Source: Crambe crambe (lineage: Eukaryota; Porifera; Demospongiae; Poecilosclerida; Crambeidae). Taken from it: DNA of 64,000 nt. Position 1 is the stretch's first letter. Every line of letters starts with the position of its first letter. A program made the position numbers and the translations under genes. The notes under the pieces are model-generated. The model ran no database searches and was not told the origin of the DNA. It worked only from the letters and a program-made list of their open reading frames with translations. Location of the stretch: assembly GCA_963924555.1 (NCBI GenBank), contig OZ004592.1:3224001-3288000 (forward strand). Direction: 5' to 3'. This document shows positions 23,286-34,200 of the stretch, one piece after another.

Positions 23286-24172
23286 CCCAGCATGCTCCAT
23301 AGGCTTAATACATTAGCTTCTAAAACTTCACATAGCACCTATCATATATACCATCTTAACATGCAGGAGAAGTTTGGGAAAATGAACTTGTATCAAATCA
23401 AAAATACTAGAAACCCTTCTTTATGATTATAAGGATAGAATTCCAAGGATCCATTTTTCAGCCTACAGGTTTGACAAAGCCCAGTAGTTCACTTAAAGTT
23501 ACATACCAAGTAAAAAAATGATGTTTCTGCTCTTCCATGCACTCTAGAGCCAATCTCAGTACTGACTATTGTCATACTAGAGCCATAAATTAAACCATTG
23601 GTCAGCAAACACTGACAGTTTAGTGAGGAAAGAGGAACAGAACGCCATTTTTTTTCTTAGCGTGGAACTTTTGAGAGGACCTTAGGATGTTCAACCCATT
23701 TGCTTGACATTCCAACATCAAAGCCATTTACCATCATGTGAAAAAATGTTTCTATGATCAGAAGATTCGTAAATTAGCTCTTTTACGCCCTTCTTACAGG
23801 TGGGTTTGGTCCAGCAGCAACTCATATTTTACAACATTACTAGCTGACAAATGGAAACAGCCATATAGTTCAACCATTGGCTGGCTTCGATACAGACTAT
23901 CCTTTTCCCTATAGCATTTGTCAATCATGTGCACCAGAGGTTCAAGATCATCTGCTCACAAACTCAATCTCCAGTGTAGATTCGGTCATTCATAATTCAA
24001 AACTTTCCTTGTACCTACAGTCACTTTCATTTTAACTTATTATTATTACTACGAAGAGAAAAGCTGTCACTAGGGCAATGTGCAACATTTGACAGGGAGC
24101 AAGCAAGTATTCTTTAACTCTTTAGAAGATTTTGTTGTTGAGTAACAAAGCACCTAGAGCATCTACAACTAC

Positions 24173-25078
24173 TACCGCCCCGGGATTGGAAACGGAACCA
24201 ATTCCACGGGCAATCCGTGTTATGAAGTCAACGCGCGCATTTAAAATCTAATATTATACAGTACAGGGACAATATGCATGCTACTACTGATGCGATAGAC
24301 TCTTCTTCCTCTCCTTCAGCCGAGGAGGATAATTACTATACTAATAATAATTATTATGAACATGTATAAATATACTCTCAGATTTGCATGTACAAGAGCT
24401 AGCTAGTTAGTGATCACAAAAGTTAATGCAGACCAATATATCTCATACCATCAAAATTGTCAACGAGCTTCAATGCCAAGATGCTATGAATGAGACCAAC
24501 ACAAAATTTTTGCTGGAATCAACCACAGTTATGGCACTTCAAACGATTTTTTTGGAATAATTTTTAGGGTCAATGTTGCAGTCTATAAATGATATTGACA
24601 CCATTTAATATCGGCATGAACTGTAGAGTGACAAGGATATCTGGAATGGAGTGCAGCAGTGGAGGTTACATGACCATTACTTCCTTGTACATAGTTGATG
24701 CTTCCTTCCTCCCATGAATGCTATAAGAAACTGGTTTATATTCTTACTATTAATGCAGTAACATTCATCTAATATCACTCGTGCTATGAAGAAGAATGAT
24801 TCTACTCACAGACCTAGATAATAAGCATAATAGTAAGTTATGAAGACTACCATCCCCCGCCAATTTTTCTTCTATAAACTGTGCCATTGAAATTGTGGAT
24901 GCAAATTATAAATACTAATCGCTGTTTGCAGTTTCCTTGTTCTAGAGCAGCTACACGCCTCCTAATAGACCACCGCAGCCCATTGCCACAGGTAAGTTTC
25001 TTGGTTGCAAACCATAACACGGAGTGCCCGCGAAATTTTCCATTAGCCTGTGCTACCGTTTCCAATCCTGGGGCGGTA
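24173..25078. mobile_element. Non-autonomous TIR element, 906 bp, TA target
   Basis: Terminal inverted repeats TACCGCCCCGGGATTGGAAA at the left and TTTCCAATCCTGGGGCGGTA at the right, extending about 23 bp with one mismatch. Further pairing lies inside (CCGTGTTATG / CATAACACGG). TA at both ends suggests a Tc1/mariner-type target. No ORF. Confidence 0.85.
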
Positions 25079-25185
25079 ATATATCTATGCTACTAAAAGG
25101 CTGTAGAAAACAGTTTGAAATGAATGCCCACATCAATTTCTATTTAATAGTTTCATTTGTATAGTAAACTAGATAGCTAATCTGT

Positions 25186-25588
25186 AATGAGCGCAAAAAA
25201 TTTCTTCTAAATAAAAAATGAAGTAGGGATAACCATAAAATTTAGCTGCATTCCTATCACTCCTAGCCATCCTAATTTCAATAACCATGGCTATATATAT
25301 CACCGAACTTAAATCCCTACTTTCTACTCCCCTTCAGCAATAAGCAAGTCAAATACCCATTATCCATACCCATCACCAAGCTCAAGAATCACAGCAATAA
25401 TATTATTATAAAACTACTATTCCTACTTCACTCCAAGGCCTCCTTAGGCCTTCCTCGTGCTATCGATAGTGCTGACTTTTATAGTACAAGCTTAGTTGGA
25501 ATAAATAGCAAACGGCACGCCTTGAAGTAGCGCTCGAGCAGATTGCAACGATATCAATGTCGCCAGTAAGTCAGTACACTGATCTTAA

Positions 25589-25636
<48 letters not shown>

Positions 25637-26226
25637 TATTATTATCATTATTATTATTATCATCATCATCAATTTTAGATGTCGTTTTTTTCTTAGCGAA
25701 TGAATTTTAGATTTTTGAACATTCGACTCTCTACTGTGTCAATGTAATGATTCACTGCAGTCTTCTGAGAACCTGTAGAGAAAGGATAGAAGAGAAAGAA
25801 GAGTTTTTAGTTGGCGAGCGAAGCGAGCCACTCTCTGGTCATGTCAACGGGAGCTCGAGATATATATATATACGTACATCAAAAAATTATCATTGCGCAT
25901 GCACTGAACCAATTGCTAAGCGACAACAAAGACTCATTTTAATATTGATTAGCAAAAACTAATCTTGTGAATTTGACGATTAGCTACTATAGTATGGAGC
26001 CACCAAAGGCTAAAAAGAGAAAAAAGGAGACAGAGAAAGAGATAAAATGCATGTGCCCCTCCCACTGCATGTCACACCCAATAATTTACAAATAAACTGC
26101 ATGTATGTGCATGATTTCACATTATCAACATTGCTTCGCTCACCCAATAACGCTTTATAAGCGATTCTTAGTTTATACAGTCCTATGACCTTTGACCTTC
26201 CATCCCTACTTAGAGAGTGCTAATGC
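25186..26226 (+). mobile_element. PH-2 element, diverged copy
   Basis: The head remnant GAGCGCAAAAAATTTCTTCT is followed by only part of the palindrome (to about 25330). The body matches PH-2 (GCCAGTAAGTCAGTAC, TTCTGAGAACCTGTAGAG) and carries a long (ATT)n run at 25590-25670. The tail CATCCCTACTTAGAGAGTGC is cut at 26226. Confidence 0.65.
25590..25670. repeat. (ATT)n microsatellite
   Basis: About 25 ATT units with a few substitutions, ending in (ATC)n. It lies inside a PH-2 body; the other PH-2 copies have short runs at the same place. Confidence 0.95.
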
Positions 26227-26235
26227 ATAGCCTCA

Positions 26236-26785
26236 TCCCTAGGCCCTCCTTTTTATTATGATTGTGGAGGGCCTGGTACGCGAAAATATCACAAAACCAT
26301 AGAAACCCCATAGCATGGGTGTGTCCAAGGAAACGCATTCCCATCGCATATGTCACCATGATGAATCGGTGCTACGACCATGCACGAGCACATGGCCAGC
26401 TGGGCCTAAGAAAGAAGAGGCATTGAGCCATTGAGCTGCCACTGAATTCGAGTGTTGCTATGCTTTGCTAGCCTAGCAGCAGATAGTATCGGAGCTGGAT
26501 TATAAATAGATCGGCCTCAGAATTCTTCACGAGTATTAGTAAGTCCTTGGTTGTATAGCCATAGCGAACTGGTCATTTTGTTGTAGTGAAACAGCAGCAG
26601 TTCTTCTGAATACCTGGTGCCTTTAGGTCAATCCTCCAGTCCATAGCCCAAATGCGTGGGCATGGTCATAATGCTCTTGTGCACTGCCCACGCCTAATTA
26701 AGTCGGTTCTACCCCAGTTCTATCCCCCCGTGACTTCGCATACCAGGCCCTCAACATTCATTACTAAAAAGAGGACTGGGGGGGA
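26236..26785. mobile_element. GGCCCTCC-ended MITE, copy 2
   Basis: Left end AGGCCCTCCTTTTTATTATG ATTGTGGAGGGCCT, right end CCAGGCCCTCAACATTCATT. Shares GTTCTTCTGAATACCTGGTG with 18570-18595 and, inverted, the CATATGTCACCATGATG stretch with 18090-18105. Confidence 0.65.
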
Positions 26786-26825
26786 CAAGGCTACTAATGC
26801 ACTCTCTTATAGTGGTCTACGTTTG

Positions 26826-27091
26826 TACTGCAGTTTTAGGGAATCTTGGAATAAAGACAGCCGGCAATAAACATTAAACTGTAGTTAGCGCATACGCAAT
26901 CGTGCATAGTCACTGACGATGGCTCAGTTAAGATGGGTGTTAATGACACCTTTGTGTTCCACTACAGCAACTATTCAGTTCAGTGACACACATTCACAGC
27001 TGGCCATTGTAAGTGGAGAAACGATCTGGACCAATGTATGCGCTTGAGCATGCGCACTTCTCGTGTTCCAAGATTCTCTAAAACCACAGTA
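26826..27091. mobile_element. TA-target MITE A
   Basis: TIRs TACTGCAGTTTTAGGGAATC and GATTCTCTAAAACCACAGTA. Non-coding. Its right TA (27090-27091) is also the left TA of the next MITE. Confidence 0.8.
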
Positions 27092-27331
27092 CAGAGGTTT
27101 TAGGGAATCTTGCAAAATGTTGAGCGTGCATTCTTGCACATGCTCAACTTTTGAGCCTTGAAAATCTCACCGGAGAAGGTGAATGGCATGCTAATAGGTT
27201 AGAACTATACTAGAACAGTCACTAGCTAGCTCTTCAAAGCTTCTCTTCTCTAAAGTCTAGAGTACAATTTCAAAATTCAAGCAGTGCACGCCTGATGATC
27301 AATTTTTGTAAGATTCCCTAAAACCTCTGTA
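27090..27331. mobile_element. TA-target MITE B, abutting MITE A
   Basis: TIRs TACAGAGGTTTTAGGGAATC and GATTCCCTAAAACCTCTGTA. Same family as 26826-27091 and 54823-55008. Confidence 0.8.
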
Positions 27332-27753
27332 ATAGTGCTCTGTGTTAATGCGCATGTGTGTAATTGCCTTTGTTACATATATAAGAACAACCACTAACTA
27401 CTAGCTACGAAAACAATAACCACTAACTACCAGCTACGAAAACAACAATCAACTAAGTACTAGCTAGCTATGCTGTGGCCTTATTCCTTCTGCCCAGAAA
27501 TAGTCATTTTTTGATGGGCTAAGTTAGCCAGAAGCAGTAGAAGAGCTACTACTTTGGCTATTATGAACAGCATACTATTAGCATGTGATAGCATGGTTAT
27601 CTGTGGTATTTCCGGTGTATCGGCGATTCGACTGAAAATAATCTAGCTTGATTACAATTGGAGCATGCGCATTATGCACGTGCAGTGCTACTAATTCGGG
27701 ACACATACCACTGTATGTATGCCTGGGGCATTTTGGAGTGTAGACCTAGATAT

Positions 27754-28820
27754 ACAAGTGAGCACAAAAAATTTCTTCTAAATAAAAAGGTTAAGTAGGG
27801 ATAGCTTGAAATCTAGCTTGGCTATATAATGTACTGTAGCCTCGTATGAATACAATCCCTACATTTACATCCACTACCTATAGCTAGCTATGGCAGTTGT
27901 AAAAGTAGGGATTGTTTTCATACGAGGCTACAGTACATTATATAGCCAAGCTAGATTTCAAGCTATCCCTTTTTATTTAGAAGAAATTTTTTGTGCTCAC
28001 TTGTTTCTATCCTTTTTTCTTAGTGCTTGAAGTTGAATGTAAGCTGAGAGTATACATGCAGTGATTATTAATTTGACATGAGTCTACAGTACAGTACTAT
28101 ACAAAGCCAGCTCTACATAAACCTTATCTTTTTCTTTCGTAGGTACATGTTGAAGAATTTATTTAGCTATTAAGTTTTGTCTATTATTTAATATAAAACT
28201 TTATAGCAACAGCAATGTAGCTGAATGACATGTGCATGGCATGGTGAAGTGACTACATTACAGCCAAGTACTGGCTATAATACTACTATAAGATGAGCAT
28301 CTGTACTGTAATTCAGCAAGGAGTGACTGGAACATCATCAGATAAGCTACCTAAACGACTAAGAAGCCTATGTGGCTCCGCCCATAAGCCCCGCCCCCTA
28401 CCGACGTGCGCTTCAAAATGGCGTCGAAAGATTAGCTAGTGTTCCGAGTGCTCGAATAGTGAAGTAGAGCCTTAGTCAAAACTAATAGCAAAAGATCAGC
28501 CTCTAGGTGCCGCTCTAACAGATGGCCAAAGCAGAATTTTGATGACTATAGCCAGTAAGCCGGTACGTCGATCTGATTATTATTATCCATATAAAGAAAC
28601 AGAACAAAAGTCAATTTTAGAACTCGTTTTTTTCTTATGTTAGCGAATGAATTTTTGGTTTTTGAACACTCTCCTCTCTTCTTTGTAGAAGTAGTATCTC
28701 ACTGTAGCCTTCTGAGAACCTGTAGAGCAAGGGTAGAAGAGAAAGAAGAGTTTTAGTTTATACAGTCCTATGACCTTTGACCCGCCATCCCTACTTAGAG
28801 AGTGCTAACGCACTCTCTGA
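27754..28820 (+). mobile_element. PH-2 element, full-length copy
   Basis: Starts ACAAGTGAGCACAAAAAATT. A nearly perfect 240-bp palindrome (27757-28000) has arms around CTAGCTTGGCTATATAATGT. The body is about 780 bp. The tail is CCATCCCTACTTAGAGAGTG, CTAACGCACTCTCT, then GATA. The body contains TGACCTTTGACCC at 28771-28783. It is non-coding. Confidence 0.8.
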
Positions 28821-28889
28821 TATTATTTACAATTTCAATGAGTCATGACCCGAGAGTCAGCTCGCTCGCTGAATTAGACATCACGTACT

Positions 28890-29500
28890 AATGTGTAATA
28901 TTGGCCCAATACACGCAAGAGATAGTTTGGTGAGGCTAGATAGAGCTTAGAAAGGCTTCAAAAATTACAGCATTAAAGCAGCCATGAAAGCTTCGTGCAC
29001 AAAGAATCCAGAGTCGCATGGAAGATCACCAGTAGGCTTTCCAGCTTAAGCTATCTATGTTACTTTTGGTACTTTGTGGCACTTCATAATACTATAGCAT
29101 GAACTAGCTAATTGGAGATCCCGCCCCTTGTGCAGAATGGTTCTAAAATGGCATTATACTTGGTATGTGGTTCCATACCAAGTAGACCCAGCCAACCCCT
29201 CCATTCCTGCAGTGCCCATGACCTGCAACAGCTCAGTATAAATGCATGAGTTGCCGCACAGTGAAGCTAGATCAGCCATAGCTATCTATGATAGAGCTTA
29301 GAAAGGCTACAAATATAGCACTAAAGCTAGCTAGTCACCCACGAAAGCTTCGCGCATGGAGAATCCAATAACAAAAGAGGCTTTCCAGCTTATATGCTTG
29401 CAAATAAAAACTAAGTTATTTATGCTACCTTAGGTACGTTGTTGCTCTTCCCTAGGCTTTAGTTGGCACTTTATAGCATGAACTTCTCTCCTGGTTGAAA
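28890..29500 (+). repeat. Dispersed repeat (GGCTTTCCAGCTTA family), two tandem copies
   Basis: Two related units, with GTAGGCTTTCCAGCTTAAGC at about 29031 and AGGCTTTCCAGCTTATATGC at about 29380. Each is preceded by an AGAGCTTAGAAAGGCT block. Confidence 0.65.
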
Positions 29501-29532
29501 ACCCTGCCCCTAGCGCAGCATGTATATTATCA

Positions 29533-30490
29533 TTATTTGGTATGTGGTTGCACTAAAAAAAAAAAAATAATAATAAAAAATAAATAAATAAATAAATAAA
29601 AAATGCATACCAAGAAAAAAACAACAAAAAACAACAATAAAACAAACAAAAAACAACAACAACATTATACGTAATGTAATAAATGAATAATCAAAGCGCG
29701 TTTCTTCCCTGAGTACCTCAGCGCTTTGTTGCCATCACGAATCTGTAAAGCAACTTCGTTCTTCTTCATGCTATTAACTTAGAGCGCCTAACTCTACTTC
29801 GTTTTGGACTGCGCATCATGTCAGAAATTGTACTACCGTCTCCATGTTGACAATCTTTACCATACAATTTAAGAACACGTGCAAGCAGACTTTTTAAGTT
29901 TTATCCTGTAGTAGCGGCAAGCCTTGATTGCAGACAGAGATGAGACTCTACTAAGCAGCAGTGTGTACAGGCATTATGTGGTTCAGGTGAGTATCTAGCC
30001 AGCTTTACTATCATCGGTAATTGTACTACTGTCTCCATGTTGACGATCTTTACCATGCAATCTAAGAACACATGCTAGCAGAGTTCTTTAGCTTTCTCCT
30101 GCAAGCCTTGATTGCAGACAGAGATGAGTCGTCTACAGGCATTATGTGGTTCTGGTGAGTATCTAGTCAGCTTTAACTATCATCTGTATTAGCTGACACA
30201 ACTGCTTATATTATGGAAATGTTTCCTACCTTTATCAGGCTATAGCCTTCCAGCTTCAATAATCTGTGACTTGGGACACTAGTGAGAGAGTAGAGTTGTG
30301 CTTCCTGACCTTTCACCTGTTAACTTGCTACAAAATAATATTTTTAATGATCAAAATAATTATTGCCTTGACAGCTTCTCTCAGTGACACATCTGTAATG
30401 CAAAAAAAGCATACATTAATATGACTTATTGCATTTTTTCCTACTTGGTATGTGGTCGACTCTTGAAAAAAAAAACAACAACAAAAAAAA
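29533..30490 (+). repeat. R900 dispersed repeat, copy 2
   Basis: Direct copy of 6999-7862 with the same internal tandem duplication (units near 29835 and 30010). Both ends carry TGGTATGTGGT followed by an A-rich run (29540 and 30447), i.e. short terminal direct repeats. Confidence 0.8.
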
Positions 30491-31134
30491 AACAACAAAA
30501 AAACCTGACTTCAAGGTCAGTCACACAATTTCCAGTGACTCTTGCCTAGACACGAGTCACTCATACTTAGTCCTGAAAAAAGACATGACACACCCATAGT
30601 GAAATGACTCAAGTTGCAATAATTATTTAGCAATGATTAAATGGGAGTATTTCTCTCCTGGCAATATGACAATGACATGCTGTGAAATAAGGAAAGGTCT
30701 GGTCAAACTCACATAGAGGCAACTCTTCAAAGTTATGTAGCAATTATTGAATGTGCATGCAGAATAATCTGTGTATGGAGTGCTAGATTTAACAGTGAGT
30801 GTGCCAGAACTTGTAACTGTGGATCAAACAAACAACAAAAACTTAAAGGCATGACTTCACTGGCTCATGTCAAGTGTTTTTGACTAAAGTTCGTCTTAGC
30901 TAGCCATATCAACTGCATATACTCAGCTAGCTATCTGATTCATGAGCAACAGCAAGCTATGATAACCATGTCCTCTTCTGAAAACTAGGCACAAGACCTC
31001 AATGAAAGTTTGCCTTTTTTGCATGCTGATGATGCAATACATCCAGTGCTGTAATTGCCACACACGTCTTGTTCTGGGAGAAATAGATTCACTGCTGGCT
31101 AGATAGTGTGCAATCTCCTGAAATTATAATTATC

Positions 31135-31274
31135 TTACTTAGACAGAGAGTGCTCCATAAGTTCCACCTGCTTATTCACTACTTGTTCATTGGTTTCTTT
31201 TGAAGTAGGAGGTCCCATATCTGCACATTTCCCACTCTTCTTATTCACACATTGAGAGTCATTACTTGCAGTTT
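31135..31274 (-). CDS. HDAC1: HDAC1/2 exon 12 (C-terminus)
   Basis: Acceptor atattag|AAACTGC joins AAAG of exon 11 in phase, giving KETASNDSQ. The exon reads to TAA at 31137-31135 after HSLSK. This tail has no family motif I recognise, so the assignment rests on phase and proximity. Confidence 0.75.
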
Positions 31275-34200
31275 CTAATATAGATACATATTAGGCTACC
31301 TTTAAAGTACTACAAGATATCAGAGAGATCTATGTGAGTTAGTAACTTAAAGGTAACCTCAGCTTCAGCTATCCAGCACCAACAAAAAACAAAACAACAA
31401 AAAATTAAAAAAAATAAAGTGAATGCACAATATACTCCAAGCTCTATAGCTGTTTAGTCAATACGTTTTGGGCAAGGTCAACAAAAAAGGCCATACAACA
31501 TCTTTAGCTAGATAAAGTACATGTCATACATAATTGGCATCTAGCTACCTGTATCCAGAAAATAGACAACTAAATGGATGGACACTCTTGTTACCTTTGA
31601 TCTCTGTATTATTTTCTTCTTGAGGCAATGGTGTTATAGGGCTGGGTTCTGGAGGCAAAGGGCTGGACAGCAACTGACTCCTTCCAGTAGCTGAGACACC
31701 ATTCTTGTTATTTTCTTGTATTAATCGAGGACGCTTAGCATCATGGTATGATTTTTCATTTTTACTTTCGTCTCCCTCATCTTCACTGTCACTGTACTCA
31801 TCCATTCGGGATATTCGTTTGTCACGTTGATATTCTAACAATTCATACAATATATAAATTATATTTTTACTGTCAATGACTAATTAAGAGAGAGACCAAG
31901 AGTCATGTATATGAAAATTTCAATTATAATTATCTCAAGAGCATGTGCTATACAAAATGTACTGATTTATCACTCTGTCTGTTTCAGATAACAGTAAGCT
32001 TCTAGAATACCTTAATGTTACTATTTACTAATTTTGGTAATTATTAATTGCTTATTAAAATTTTCGTTAATAATTCTACCTGCAAATAATACATTATTAT
32101 CATGAAAGTCATGAATCTATTTAAAATGACACTAGCTAGCTCTCTATCTACAGTATCAGACTCCAAAGCTTCCAGTAGCAGTTATATCTTAAAAATTTCC
32201 TTCGATTAAAGATTGAGCAAAGATAGGGAGATCTGCTAGTCAGAATGAGAATGAGAGAGCTAGACAGCATTTCCTTGCTGAATTTCCCTTAATGAGAGCA
32301 ATATATGAAAATGTACCTAAAAAAAGTAAGAGGAACAAGAGATTCTGTCACTGCTCTACCTGTTAGACCTAGAGGTAGACTACCACTTCTGCAGGGACTA
32401 TATGATAAATTGTTAGAATATCTAAGAGTGACAAGAGTGAAAGGTGGTGTTGTAAATATCCATGTGGTTTGTGCCACTACTGAAGCACTCATAAAAAGCA
32501 ATCCATCACTGGCACAGCATTTGCAAATACCTCAGAGCTATTAAAAGATACATGGACTACCTTTGTAGTATTGATCGAGCTGCTAAGCCATACCCATTCC
32601 ACCACAGCTCATTTTGAATGTGGACCAAACACCGAGTTCTGACTATGACCACTCAAGGATCCGAATCTGTTCCATTAAAGGTTTGACAAACAAGAGAAAC
32701 ATTACACTTACATTCAGTATTACTCTTTCCAGGAAGTTCCAAGTTATTTATGCTGGTAAGACCGAAATAAGTACCCTGTGGTTTTTTTTTTTCCCGAAGG
32801 GTTTTTCCATCAGCTAGAATTCATGCCATCGGTCGAATGATTAAGGAAGTTATCAATCCTCATTATTATTGATACCAGAAAAGAATTAAAACTGCCTTCA
32901 ACCCAGGAAGCCATAATTACATGGGATGCTTTTAAACCCCAGATTGTAAATAATAAGCTGGATTTATTGTCCTGTGAACATGACTCTCTACTCCTTCAAC
33001 TGTAAATGGGGTAGCTTAATAACTGACTAATTCTGACACTGTATCGAAGCAGCTTGAAACAGAAACCCCAGATTGTAAATAATGAGCTGGATTTATTGTC
33101 CTGTGAACATGACTCTCTACTCCTTCAACCCTTGAATCTAACTGTAAATGGGTAGCTTAATAACTGACACTGTATCGAAGCAGCTTGAAATAGGGAACTT
33201 TACTGTTCTATTTAAAGGTACTACAGCACGTGTTTTGAAAAGGTACAAAAACTATTGACATTACCTGGGAATGGGCCCAGTCTGACATCTGGTTCCGGAA
33301 ATATAGAACTAGCATTCATTATATTTAAATTTGTGTGTCTGGTTTAATCTTCATGGGAGTGGCATCTCTAAGAAGAGCAGAGCTTACCATTATAGCAGGT
33401 TATTTTTGAGAAGTAAAAAATTTCGTATCAGATTATTTTTGAAAGGTACATTTTAGAAAAATGACATCAGTGGATGGTCAGTCAGCGCAGTGCGTTATTG
33501 TGTCATGCGCAATATTCTGCAACATCGCATGGAATGAGTGGAAGGTGCCTGTGCTAAAAGTAGAAGTTGTGACTATGACTAACTTAATATGTAGAAGCTT
33601 AGATAATGGAAGAGTCCCAGTACATTCTTACAACATGAAAACCATTACACGCTACAGATTCATGTTGCCAAAAGGGACCTAAAAATGACATTTAGGCAAG
33701 GAGGATACCTTCAGCAACTTTCTTCACCAGCGAATTTGCAAAAACTATAGAGCAAATTTGCTGAAGCTATAGATAAGAGTACTATACTTGAAAGGGGGCC
33801 TTAGGGGTCCAGAAGACAAAAGTTTCTTTGTATTTAAAGTATCAGAATACAGCCTCTCCTCTTTTGCTACTGCAACAATCTACATACTACTACCACAGGT
33901 TGATTTCTTGCACATCATTCGTGGGTTAAATTTAGGTTATCCATGACAAACAAAAAAATTTACTATACAATTTAAAAAGGTGGAGAAGAGTAGTGCTGAA
34001 TGAGAGTGAGAGATGGGAAGTAGCAGTTACTTCTGGTTGTACCACAGCTTGAGCCTTGATTTTATGGGACTTACATTCTGACAAATATTCATTCTGATCA
34101 ATCAATGGATCTGATTTATGTGATCTGATAAACTCGCATGTTTGTATGAAGTTTAACTCTAGAATTAAACGGAGTTAACATTGGAGATATGGAAATGGGC

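Noticed and set aside
33461..33682. 73-codon open frame [16 protein letters not shown]...
   Set aside because: No family resemblance, no splice context, and it is flanked by decayed transposon sequence.
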